Positions 1 through 7,012 of a DNA stretch of 15,362 bases are shown in pieces. Within the stretch, counting starts at the first letter, position 1; each line of letters begins with the position of its first letter. The notes below the pieces were generated by a model. That model searched no databases. It saw nothing but the letters and a program-made list of their open reading frames with translations, and had not been told where the DNA came from. This DNA is from Planctomycetota bacterium (GTDB lineage Bacteria > Planctomycetota > Planctomycetia > Planctomycetales > Planctomycetaceae), in the NCBI GenBank assembly GCA_013151585.1, contig JAADHY010000480.1, positions 1 through 15,362 of the forward strand. The letters are read 5' to 3'. Both the position numbers and the translations under genes were made by a program.

Positions 1-339
1 AACAGGCTCGGCGAAGCCTACCAGCTCCTGTCACGACCAAATCACGCCCGCTCCCGATCGGCACGGTATCTGACGCCTTGGGAAGGTCGTGTTCCCATGG
101 GGGGACGCCGGCCGCAACTTAAGTCAAACGCCGGGGAGCTAGCGTGACGTCTTAACTTTCCGTGAGCCGTCGCGCGTCGACAAGAGCACGCTGGGGAGCC
201 GTGTTCACGAAAGCAATGTGCCAAGGATTCTCGCACCACGCCCCGGTTCGCGCACCAAAGGTTTGAACCCGCGGTGCAAGCAGGGGGCCGCGGGGGATGG
301 GCGGCGTGCTTGGCCGCTCTCGTTGGGCGAGACAGAATG
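1..339. other. Region with no recognisable gene, downstream of cpaE
   Basis: No convincing coding sequence is visible on either strand. All three minus-strand frames carry stop codons within the first 121 bases, so a cpaF-like gene running off the left edge would have to start within about 100 bases of it, and no ATG with a ribosome binding site is seen there. A nested inverted repeat lies at about 251-278 (outer arms GCACC/GGTGC, inner arms GGTT/AACC). There is no T-tract terminator, so transcription may continue leftwards to further tad genes. Confidence 0.5.
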
Positions 340-1539
340 TCAGCCGCCGAGGAAGCTGAAGAGCCGTTTGCGCGGTTTGCCTTCTTCGGTTCCCTCGCCT
401 TCCTCGGGATGGGGGTCGAGGCTGTGGGCGAGTTGTTCGATCGATCGAGTGACTTTGGCCCGCGGAGCATGCTTGATGAGCGGCACTCCGTTGTTCCGGG
501 ACTCGACCATCGTGGCGTAGTCATTCGGAATCTGCCAGTAGATGTCGCGACCGATCGTTTCTAAAGCCTTGTTCAGCGAAATCTCGGTGTCTTGAAGGCC
601 GATTCGGTTTACCACAACGCGAATCTTTTCGGCCAGTGCTTCGTTTTGTTCGAAGAACTGCATCAGACGCACGACGTTGCGCAGGCACGGCAAATCGAGC
701 TGGGTCACCAACAGAATGACGTCGGAGGCTTCCATGGCGGCCAGATCGAGCGGCCCGTAGTTTTTGCTGACATCGATCACTAAATGGGAAAAGGTCGCTT
801 TCAGCATGGCCAGCACGCGGCGCAGCTCATCGGCGGAAAAGAAGGGCGTAGCTTCCATCTGGACGGGCCGCGGAAGCAGGAAAGCTCCGGACTCGTGCTT
901 GGTCAGTGATCGCTTCAGCAGAGTATAATCCAGGCGGGAGATGTTTTCTGCCACATCCTGAATCGTGTAATCAGGGATGATGTCCAGCCAGACGTCGGCG
1001 TCTCCCAGCGCCAGGTCCAAGTCGATAATGGCCACGTGGTTTTGGTCATTTTGGGCCAGAGAACAAGCCAAATTGATCGCCAGCGAAGTACACCCCACGC
1101 CGCCGCTGGCTCCGGCGATCGTTACCACCTGGCAGGAACGCACCTGGCCGTCGCCGCGGCCTCCTTGGGCCTGTTGGATGCGTTCCAACGCGCCCAGGAA
1201 GTCTTCGATCTTGACCGGAAAACTGAGGAACTCGCGCGCCCCGTTCCGGATGGCTTTCAGAATGAGGCTCCCTTCCTGGGAACTGCTGACAACCAGGACG
1301 CTGCAATTTGGCAATTGGTTGCTGAGCCGTCCGACCAGTTCCAAACCCTTCTCGGGGTTCGTGTCCAGCGAGATGATGGCGATGTCGGGCTGGGTTTGCA
1401 TCACGACATCGGCGAAGAACTCATAGTTCGAGCATTCCGCCTCCAGCCACACCGTGTCGATTCCGAGCAACAGCCGTTTCAACGAATTCCGGGACAAGTC
1501 GTTCGGATCGACGATCGCCGCTCGAACGATGTTTTTCAT
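340..1539 (-). CDS. cpaE: CpaE/TadZ-like Flp pilus localisation protein (pseudo-receiver plus MinD/ParA-type domain)
   Basis: This 399-residue protein belongs to the CpaE/TadZ family, which positions the Tad pilus machine at the cytoplasmic face of the inner membrane. Residues 5-125 form a receiver-like domain, but the expected phosphoacceptor is Ser57 (context PDIAIISLDT), so it is probably not phosphorylated. Residues 137-375 are a MinD/ParA-like P-loop domain with GASGGVGCT at 143-151, then IIDLDLALGDAD at 171-182 and HLVIDVS at 252-258. The deviant Walker A has Ser145 and Cys150 where active ATPases have lysines, a kind of loss known in TadZ proteins. The tail from 376 is charged. The frame is open up to a TTG touching the secretin stop codon, but I chose the ATG at 1539 because GAGG lies 12 bases upstream and the TTG has no ribosome binding site. 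It is the last pilus gene visible in the operon. Confidence 0.9.
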   Translation of the reverse strand: MKNIVRAAIVDPNDLSRNSLKRLLLGIDTVWLEAECSNYEFFADVVMQTQPDIAIISLDTNPEKGLELVGRLSNQLPNCSVLVVSSSQEGSLILKAIRNGAREFLSFPVKIEDFLGALERIQQAQGGRGDGQVRSCQVVTIAGASGGVGCTSLAINLACSLAQNDQNHVAIIDLDLALGDADVWLDIIPDYTIQDVAENISRLDYTLLKRSLTKHESGAFLLPRPVQMEATPFFSADELRRVLAMLKATFSHLVIDVSKNYGPLDLAAMEASDVILLVTQLDLPCLRNVVRLMQFFEQNEALAEKIRVVVNRIGLQDTEISLNKALETIGRDIYWQIPNDYATMVESRNNGVPLIKHAPRAKVTRSIEQLAHSLDPHPEEGEGTEEGKPRKRLFSFLGG

Positions 1540-1557
1540 GGTGGAGTGGTTCCTCAA

Positions 1558-3510
1558 TCAGTTCAACGAAGGGGAAATCAAGGCCGGTCGCGAGTGGCCG
1601 GTCGTGGGCTGTGCCCCGTCCGTGACGTTTGGTTCGATCAGCCCAGGCCGCTTTCGGTGAGTCGAGGAGCTACTTCCGAGACGGGCATGGCCTGCAGCGG
1701 ACGTCGAGATCGGCAGAGATTGGCTCGTCCTCTTGGAGCCCGTTTCTGTATGGCTGGCCTGGCGGACTTCCGATGGGCCGATGAGCTTTCGCAGATGGCC
1801 GAAGGGACGCGCCCAGGACAGCCCCGGACGTGTTTTCGAGGCCTGCTTTTTGGGGGGCGTTGACATCGTGTCCGGCTCGGCGGGGGCCGGCGAAGGTGGG
1901 GCGGGCCGGACCGTGTCATCGGTATCGTTCGCCCGGCCACTCGGAGGGGCCGGCGGCATTTCTTCGTAGGGCGCCAAAGGCGCTGGCTGCGTCCTTTCTT
2001 GTTCGGCGACCGAATGATGATGGTGGTTTGGGTCCGACAGGCACTGCGGGCAGACCTCGGACGCGGAATCTGGCGTTTGCCAGGACATCGGCACGATTTC
2101 GTCTTCGCCGGGCGCGAAGTTCGGGACCTCCAGCAGACCATCGATGAATAGCTCGCGGTCGGTCGGCGTGTCGGTGTTCAGGCCGGGACCACCGACCGGG
2201 ACCTGATCGGGATCAAGCGGTGCGACCAGTTCCGGTGTGACCATGATAATCAGTTCCGTCTCGACGTCGTCGTATCGGACGCGACGGAAGGCCATTCCAA
2301 TCCATGGCAGCTCGCCGAGGATCGGAATCTTATCCGTTTCGGCGGTGCGTCGGTTGGCAATCAAGCCACCGATGATGAGCGTCTGGCCGAATCTCATTTC
2401 GACTTGTGTGTTGACCCGCCGGGTTGTCAGACCGGGAACCGTCAAGCCACCAACGCTGACGGCGTTGCTGAAGTCCCGCTCACTCACCTCGGGCTGCAGT
2501 TCCAATCGCAGGCGACCGTTCCCCAGAATGATCGGCACGGCCTCCAACCGGGTTCCGAATTCCCGCCATTCAATGCTGACCGTGCCCAGACTTTGGGGAA
2601 CCAGGATGGGAAATTCGCCACCGGACAGAAGCGTCGCCGGACGGCCGTTGGTCGTCACGACGGTCGGTTCCGCCAGTATCTTCAGCAAGCCTTCTTCCTT
2701 CAACGCCTGGAAGAAACCATTGAAGATGTTGTGGTCGCCGATCAGGCCAAACGAGATCGCGGCCTCAGCCAAGCTGTCGGGTGTGAAAACGACACCGGGG
2801 TTGCCCGGCTTGAACGGCAAGTTGATTTCGCCGACCTCGGTCAGTTGGCCCGGTGTGCTGCTGAGGTAGCCGTTCTTGTTCAAGTAAAGGAAATTGAAGC
2901 CCAGTTGCCGAATCTTCGACCGCTGGACCTCCATCACCTTGACCTTCAGCTTGACCTGCTGCTCTCCCCCGACTCGCATTTGGTTCAAGACCTGCGGAAA
3001 GAACTGTTCCGCGATCTCGACAATGTAGTTGATCTGTTCGGGCTGAGTGACCCAGCCGCGCAGGACGACGCTGCTCTCGTTGACCTTCAGCGCCTCGACA
3101 CTGGCGTCCGGAAAGTTGGAGTCGATGAGCGCTTGCAAGTAGCGCACGTCTCCTTTCACGAAGATATCGATGGCGAACGTCTCGTTGCTCTCATCCGTGA
3201 TGTTGACGGTCGTGACGCCCTGTTGGGCGGCCCAGACGTAGATGCGATTCGGGGCAAGCGCTTTGACGTTGATTACGGTGTCATCGAAGCCGTCGACGCG
3301 GGTGATTTTGCTCTTCAGCTCAAGGATTTTGGCCGAGCGTTCGACAAGCTCCAGATGCGTGCGCTGGCCGGTGATCTTGATGACGGGTTCGCGTCCTGTC
3401 AGCGTCACGTTTGTGTCGTCGCCCCGAGCGGCAACGCCGAAAAAGACTGCGACGCCGAAGACTCCGATCATCCTGACGCAAAAGCTGCTGATCGGTCCGG
3501 TTTTCCGCAT
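1558..3510 (-). CDS. cpaC: CpaC/RcpA-type Flp pilus secretin with long C-terminal extension
   Basis: This is a 650-residue outer-membrane secretin of the CpaC/RcpA family, the channel through which the Flp pilus leaves the cell. Residues 1-30 look like a signal peptide (hydrophobic 10-28, ending AARG). Residues 35-115 match the N-terminal pilus-formation domain, 120-180 a BON-like region, and about 184-430 the secretin core. The core includes GGEQQVKLKVKVMEVQRS at 181-198 and the secretin signature KIPILGELPWIGMAFRR at 394-410. Residues 435-650 are a Pro/Ser/Thr-rich low-complexity extension not needed for the channel. It contains a CPQC pair at 487-490 and a four-histidine run at 496-499. 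The ATG at 3510 follows a GGTGAGGTG ribosome binding site. It lies 150 bases after cpaB and just ahead of cpaE. Confidence 0.93.
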   Translation of the reverse strand: MRKTGPISSFCVRMIGVFGVAVFFGVAARGDDTNVTLTGREPVIKITGQRTHLELVERSAKILELKSKITRVDGFDDTVINVKALAPNRIYVWAAQQGVTTVNITDESNETFAIDIFVKGDVRYLQALIDSNFPDASVEALKVNESSVVLRGWVTQPEQINYIVEIAEQFFPQVLNQMRVGGEQQVKLKVKVMEVQRSKIRQLGFNFLYLNKNGYLSSTPGQLTEVGEINLPFKPGNPGVVFTPDSLAEAAISFGLIGDHNIFNGFFQALKEEGLLKILAEPTVVTTNGRPATLLSGGEFPILVPQSLGTVSIEWREFGTRLEAVPIILGNGRLRLELQPEVSERDFSNAVSVGGLTVPGLTTRRVNTQVEMRFGQTLIIGGLIANRRTAETDKIPILGELPWIGMAFRRVRYDDVETELIIMVTPELVAPLDPDQVPVGGPGLNTDTPTDRELFIDGLLEVPNFAPGEDEIVPMSWQTPDSASEVCPQCLSDPNHHHHSVAEQERTQPAPLAPYEEMPPAPPSGRANDTDDTVRPAPPSPAPAEPDTMSTPPKKQASKTRPGLSWARPFGHLRKLIGPSEVRQASHTETGSKRTSQSLPISTSAAGHARLGSSSSTHRKRPGLIEPNVTDGAQPTTGHSRPALISPSLN

Positions 3511-3660
3511 CCGTGCACCTCACCGTTTCGATGTGTCACAACCCCTCGTGGCTGCAAACGTCCCGGTTTGCCGTCGGCCGCCGAGAGGCGATCCGGCTCA
3601 AGTTATTATCCTACTCCAAAACAACGCGCGAAGTATGATGGATGATGATGAACGGTCCGC

Positions 3661-4665
3661 TTACGGGGCTTTCAGGACCCGTTTGAGGTAACCGAGTAAC
3701 GGGTTCTTGACGGGCCGCTCGGCGGAGACCGCCGCAGACGCAGCGGCGTGCTGTTCCGCTTCCGGCAACTCCACCTCCTCGACTCGTTCCCCGCTGGCCG
3801 AGTAGATATGGATCTTCCAAGTCGACGTGGTCTCTTCTTCCTCCTCCTGATCGGAGTCCGCTGCGTTCCCCGCTTGCCGGTTCAGAAACGACAGCAACCC
3901 GCTGCCGACCGCGTTCCCGCTGGCACTGTCCGGCGGCGGAGTCGCCGCGTCCATGTGTTGGAAGGCCGCGTTTACATCGTCGAATCGCAGCGCCGTGTGG
4001 ATCCGAGTGTCATCTCCGCTGCCTCGCATGGCGACATGCAAATGTCCCATCTCTTCGGCCCGCTTCAGCCGCATGGCTTCTTCCGGCGTCACGAGCAACG
4101 AAATAGTCTTGGCTTTGATTTCGGACGGGTCCTGTTCCGCCACGTCTCGATTATTGTCGATGGCGAACACCTCGACGTCCTCCAACACAGTGGCGATCTC
4201 CGTGCCGATCCGCCGGTCCATTGACTTATACGTGACGAACACGTCCACGCGACAGCCGGGCCAGATCAGCCCGCTGTTTGTCATCGTGGGATCGACCGGC
4301 ACCGAGATGACTCGCATGCCCTTCGGGATGTCCGCAGCCGCTCCGAATTCTCCTTTCGCTCCCAACTTGGCCTTCATAATGATCTCGCCGGGGAAGGTTC
4401 GCACCCTCAGGGCCCGCTGTTCGTACTCTTCCGGCTTGGTCACCGCTCCCGGCGGGATCGTTTCCTTCGGCCAACGCTCGAACTTCACGTTGTCGTCCGT
4501 AAGTGGCGTCCCCGGTGGGATTTCGGCGGTGGCGACCAACACCATCCCGAAACCGTCGTCCGATCCGTTGCTCTGGTTACTGCTCAGGGCCTGCTGGACG
4601 CCCAGCATGGCCACCAGTCCGCACCCCAAGGCCACCGCCATCAACAGGACGGATTTCACCTTCAT
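3661..4665 (-). CDS. cpaB: CpaB/RcpC pilus assembly protein (SAF domain)
   Basis: This 334-residue protein is CpaB/RcpC, a periplasmic or inner-membrane-anchored Tad component thought to work with the secretin. An N-terminal hydrophobic segment at 4-24 is a signal anchor. Residues 41-105 are a SAF domain, with the typical AEIPPGTPLTDDNV followed by a GEIIMKAKL stretch. Residues 112-235 are the RcpC/CpaB domain, recognisable by GMRVISVPVD at 116-125, the segment SGLIWPGCRVDVFVTYK at 131-147, and LVTPEEAMRLKRAEEMGHL at 191-209. The tail has an acidic run EEEEE at 274-278 and an Ala-rich stretch near 307-314. The length is usual for the family. The ATG at 4665 has an AAAGGGGG ribosome binding site about 9 bases upstream. 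It is preceded by a 356-base gap after cpaA, long for an operon, and an internal promoter there is possible. Confidence 0.93.
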   Translation of the reverse strand: MKVKSVLLMAVALGCGLVAMLGVQQALSSNQSNGSDDGFGMVLVATAEIPPGTPLTDDNVKFERWPKETIPPGAVTKPEEYEQRALRVRTFPGEIIMKAKLGAKGEFGAAADIPKGMRVISVPVDPTMTNSGLIWPGCRVDVFVTYKSMDRRIGTEIATVLEDVEVFAIDNNRDVAEQDPSEIKAKTISLLVTPEEAMRLKRAEEMGHLHVAMRGSGDDTRIHTALRFDDVNAAFQHMDAATPPPDSASGNAVGSGLLSFLNRQAGNAADSDQEEEEETTSTWKIHIYSASGERVEEVELPEAEQHAAASAAVSAERPVKNPLLGYLKRVLKAP

Positions 4666-5021
4666 CCCCGAGCCCCCTTTATCAATTTCATCATCGGCAT
4701 CGCCGTGTTAAATTCTTCAGCTTATAACGACCGTGCCGACTGGAATGATCCTCCGAATTGTGCCTGTTTTACCCGTTGTCGGCTGCCGACTGCCATTTCG
4801 GCTGCTCTTGACCAGCCAGCCATCGCTCTCGTTCGGGCCGAGCGTGCTGACCCACCCAACCGGATGTCACACAAACCTCCTGCTTTGCCTGTCTTTCGCT
4901 CCGTCACATCGCGTTGGACTTCTGCGGCCACTAACATGCGTGCCGCTGGCTCGTGGTTCGTCATCCCGGATCGGGGTTTCTTTCCCAAAAGTGCAGAGCA
5001 GGCGAGTCTGCTCGCTCCGCG
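4666..5021. other. Intergenic gap between cpaA and cpaB
   Basis: No supported gene: the open frames here lack ribosome binding sites and protein-like composition. On the minus strand there is a TATAAG hexamer at 4721-4726, about 55 bases before the cpaB start, but the hexamer 17 bases upstream of it (ATCATT) is a poor -35. It may hold a weak internal promoter for cpaB. Confidence 0.4.
4996..5013 (-). terminator. Weak terminator-like hairpin just after cpaA
   Basis: Six-base arms GAGCAG/CTGCTC with a 6-base loop lie 9 bases past the cpaA stop codon. On the minus strand the hairpin is followed by TGCACTTTT, a short and displaced T-run. It could attenuate rather than stop transcription into cpaB. 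Confidence 0.3.
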
Positions 5022-5585
5022 TCATAGCATGCCTGTGTAGAGGAAGTATCCGATTGAGCCGATGCAAATCGGGATTCCGTAGGGCAGCAACAGCATGTTC
5101 GGTTTACGTTTCGCTGCAATCCGCGACAGCTCGCGCGGATCCCGCACGTGCATCCATTCCAGCAGGATGACCATCAGGTTCTGCCAGTGTTTTCGAATGT
5201 CTCGGCTTCGCCAGACCATCACGACCGCCATCACCGCCCCGACAATTGCCGAGACACAAAAAGCATAAAAGGTGGTCTGGATGCCCAGCCAAGCTCCCAC
5301 GCCCGCCATCAGCTTGACATCCCCGGCCCCCATGCCTCCGACTGCGTAGAGGGGGAGCAGACACGCTAGGCCAACGAACATGCCCAGCAGGCTTCCCAGA
5401 AAGCCGCTGTGGACGTCGCCCCAGCCGCCGCTCCAAGCGCCGAAGATCAATCCCGTTAGGACCATCGGGTACGTCAACCAGTTCGGGACCCGAAGCTGTT
5501 TTCCGTCGATGTAGGCGGCCAGGATCAGCGCCAAGCAGACCAGTTTCACATGCCAGTTCTCAGTCAGCAGTTCCTGCCATTCCAT
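5022..5585 (-). CDS. cpaA: CpaA/TadV-type prepilin peptidase (A24 family)
   Basis: This 187-residue integral membrane protein is a short A24 aspartic prepilin peptidase that cleaves the Flp pilin leader after its conserved glycine. Both catalytic aspartates are visible: Asp27 in AAYIDGKQLRVPN and Asp89 in the GxGD motif of GGMGAGDVKL. Hydrophobic segments near 14-26, 37-50, 62-82, 92-123 and 170-186 fit the six-helix fold. There is no N-terminal methyltransferase domain, which is usual for the TadV/CpaA branch and unlike PilD. The ATG at 5585 has AAAGGATGG upstream. The substrate pilin gene lies upstream in the same direction, with a small membrane-peptide gene between them. The assignment is firm. 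Confidence 0.95.
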   Translation of the reverse strand: MEWQELLTENWHVKLVCLALILAAYIDGKQLRVPNWLTYPMVLTGLIFGAWSGGWGDVHSGFLGSLLGMFVGLACLLPLYAVGGMGAGDVKLMAGVGAWLGIQTTFYAFCVSAIVGAVMAVVMVWRSRDIRKHWQNLMVILLEWMHVRDPRELSRIAAKRKPNMLLLPYGIPICIGSIGYFLYTGML

Positions 5586-5783
5586 GTCGTTTCCATCCTT
5601 TCTTCATTCCATTCGGCTCCGTTTTTCGAGGGACAACGGCTTCGCACGGGCTCGCCTCTGTCTTTTGGATTCCGCCTCGGAACATCTACGACGATGGCGG
5701 GCCCAAGCGATTGCGTATTGGCGGACAGCCGCTTGGTTTCCGGTCGCTCGGTTCGCCGCCGACGTCGCCTGGCGACTAGCCGA

Positions 5784-5900
5784 TCAGACGCCGCATCGGC
5801 CGCCCGTCAGCATCGTCAGCAGCCAGCCCGCCGTAGCCATGGCCACGACGAACGTCTGCAGCAGCGTCGTCAGCTCAATGTCGATCCAAAAGGGAAACAT
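5784..5900 (-). CDS. Small 38-residue membrane peptide in the pilus operon
   Basis: This short frame encodes 38 residues beginning MFPFWIDIEL. A single hydrophobic helix spans about residues 11-31 (core LLQTFVVAMATAGWLLTML), followed by a short GGRCGV tail. It has the best ribosome binding site in the pilus locus, GAGGAGG, 9 bases before the ATG at 5900. It sits between the pilin and peptidase genes on the same strand. It lacks the prepilin G-x4-EY motif, so it is not a second Flp pilin. I do not recognise a family. A single-pass accessory peptide of the pilus platform is plausible but unproven, and non-coding status cannot be excluded at this size. Confidence 0.6.
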   Translation of the reverse strand: MFPFWIDIELTTLLQTFVVAMATAGWLLTMLTGGRCGV

Positions 5901-5936
5901 CGCCGTTATCCTCCTCACTGTCATTCGTCGGTGCGG

Positions 5937-5960
5937 CTGCCGGTTTGGTCAAACCGGCAG
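5937..5960 (-). other. Perfect 10-bp intercistronic hairpin between flp and the small peptide gene
   Basis: Arms CTGCCGGTTT and AAACCGGCAG enclose the tetraloop GGTC. There is no T-tract on either side, so it is more likely an RNA stability or processing element than a terminator. It lies 37 bases upstream of the small peptide's start codon. Confidence 0.6.
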
Positions 5961-6047
5961 GCCATTCTTCGTGGCTTCGCGTCAGGTGGCGTATCTTGGG
6001 TCGTGGATCCAACTGCGTTTTCGCTGAATTGTTGAAAGTGAGCCAAA

Positions 6048-6072
6048 CCGCCCAATCGCCGGGATTGGGCGG
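6048..6072 (-). terminator. Hairpin with short T-tract after the Flp pilin gene (partial terminator)
   Basis: Arms CCGCCCAATC and GATTGGGCGG pair perfectly over 10 bp around a 5-base loop, 50 bases beyond the pilin stop codon. On the minus strand it is followed by TTTGGCTCACTTTCAACAAT, which is T-rich but interrupted. It is best read as a leaky terminator that lowers transcription of the downstream assembly genes relative to the pilin. Confidence 0.55.
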
Positions 6073-6122
6073 CTGGCTCCGGTGTGCGGTTCTTGCGAAC
6101 AGCTTCAAGCGGTCGCAGGGAA

Positions 6123-6299
6123 CTAACTCGACAGAGCGTCCCGGACCGTCTCGAACTGCGTGTTCGCGTTGGTGCCGATCGCCTGGACGGCCGCCAAGCA
6201 AACGACGATGATCAATGCCAGCATGACGGCATATTCGACCGCCGTTGGGCCGTCTTCGGAAACCAGAAATCGCTTCACACTCTTGGCAAGATTCCTCAT
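6123..6299 (-). CDS. flp: Flp family type IVb pilin
   Basis: This 58-residue prepilin is the major subunit of the Tad pilus. The leader is basic (MRNLAKSVKRFLVSEDG), and cleavage is expected after Gly17. The mature protein begins PTAVEY, giving the essential Glu22 at position +5 and the Flp-specific Glu-Tyr pair (22-23). The next 22 residues are a continuous hydrophobic helix (AVMLALIIVVCLAAVQAIG), and the C-terminus is short and polar (TNANTQFETVRDALSS), as in characterised Flp proteins of 50-80 residues. GAGAGAGGG lies just upstream of the ATG at 6299. It is the first gene of the pilus operon and the presumed substrate of the CpaA peptidase downstream. Confidence 0.95.
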   Translation of the reverse strand: MRNLAKSVKRFLVSEDGPTAVEYAVMLALIIVVCLAAVQAIGTNANTQFETVRDALSS

Positions 6300-6549
6300 G
6301 GTTGTCCCTCTCTCTTTCTAGTTCCTGCCTCAGTCGAACCGCAAAACGACCGAAGCAAACCGTGAGTTCCCGTGCCGCTAGCACCGCGCTAGGACCCGAA
6401 GAACTCGGCACCCGAAAACAGAGCCTCAGGAGCGAGGCATCCGGCGACCGCGTCATCGCGGCCGGCTTGCTCGCAAACCGACGAAGCGATCGGGCTCCGA
6501 CGACTTGTTTCCTCTGGGCCTTCCTGGCCGGCCGCCGCGCTGTCGCGGG

Positions 6550-6574
6550 CCGACGAACAAGCATGTTGCGTCGG
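6550..6574. repeat. Imperfect inverted repeat
   Basis: Six-base arms CCGACG/CGTCGG enclose 13 bases that can pair partly again. No T-tract follows. Function unknown. Confidence 0.4.
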
Positions 6575-6627
6575 TCAAGTCCCCGCGGAATGAATCCTTC
6601 CGATCGCGGCTTTCGGCTCGAGCCTGG

Positions 6628-6650
6628 GACGCCGAAACCCCTTCGGCGTC
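6628..6650. repeat. Perfect 9-bp inverted repeat
   Basis: Arms GACGCCGAA and TTCGGCGTC enclose the loop ACCCC. There is no T-tract on either strand. It lies only 3 bases from the next inverted repeat. Confidence 0.55.
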
Positions 6651-6653
6651 GTC

Positions 6654-6670
6654 GGTTTGCCAGTCAAACC
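6654..6670. repeat. Perfect 6-bp inverted repeat
   Basis: Arms GGTTTG and CAAACC enclose CCAGT. The arm core GGTTTG...CAAACC also occurs in the longer hairpin at 5937-5960, so the two may be related. Confidence 0.45.
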
Positions 6671-6951
6671 TAGGTCACAGTTCGGCGGTGTCAAATTCCC
6701 GAGTTTCTCAATTCTCTTTCGCTCCGCCTTGTTGCCCTTTGTCATCATTCAAGACTCGCGAAGTCTCGCCATGCCAAGATGTTAGGAAATGATGCCTCGC
6801 CGCGACGCTCAAAAAAATTCCTCCAACCTCGCCGGCCGACTAACAAAGCGGTGGTGGCGGAGCCGTCCCAAACCAAACGGGCCAAACACCGCTTGCGCCG
6901 GAAGGCCGCACCCGGCCTGCCAGTGACGCATCCACGGCCCCTTTCGCTTCG

Positions 6952-6980
6952 TTGGCGGTGGCACGGGCTCGTGGTATAGT
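6952..6980 (+). promoter_or_regulatory. Sigma70-type promoter of the GH29 gene
   Basis: A -35 TTGGCG (6952-6957) and a -10 TATAGT (6975-6980) are separated by exactly 17 bases. Transcription would start near 6987, giving a leader of about 26 bases that carries the AGGAG ribosome binding site at 6999-7003. It may serve both GH29 and GH116. Confidence 0.65.
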
Positions 6981-7012
6981 CAGGGTCGGAATCTGAATAG
7001 GAGCGAGGCCCG

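Larger units (their letters stand above)
6300..6951. other. Hairpin-rich intergenic region between divergent units
   Basis: I see no supported gene here. The frames that stay open are Arg/Ser-rich and lack ribosome binding sites. The region contains several inverted repeats, listed separately. The flp promoter must lie near 6310-6400 on the minus strand, but only a weak candidate is visible (TTGCGG, 18-base spacer, TAGAAA, about 6319-6348). Confidence 0.5.

Noticed and set aside
235..290. tRNA T-arm-like GGTTCAAACC on the minus strand
   Set aside because: No flanking T-stem pairing, anticodon arm or acceptor stem could be found.
2404..3645. Long plus-strand open frame opposite the secretin gene
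   Set aside because: It mirrors the codon structure of the secretin gene, has no ribosome binding site or recognisable motif, and the minus-strand product matches the secretin family throughout.
4705..4745. Sigma54-like sequence GGCACG-N4-TT upstream of cpaB on the minus strand
   Set aside because: The essential GC at the -12 element is AT here, so it does not meet the sigma54 pattern.
4722..4988. 88-codon minus-strand frame between cpaA and cpaB
   Set aside because: Its composition resembles non-coding GC-rich DNA, it has no clear ribosome binding site, and it has no similarity I can recognise to pilus components.
5875..6564. 229-codon minus-strand open frame across the pilin region
   Set aside because: It overlaps the Flp pilin and small peptide genes in another frame, is Arg-rich and low in complexity, and shows no family motif.
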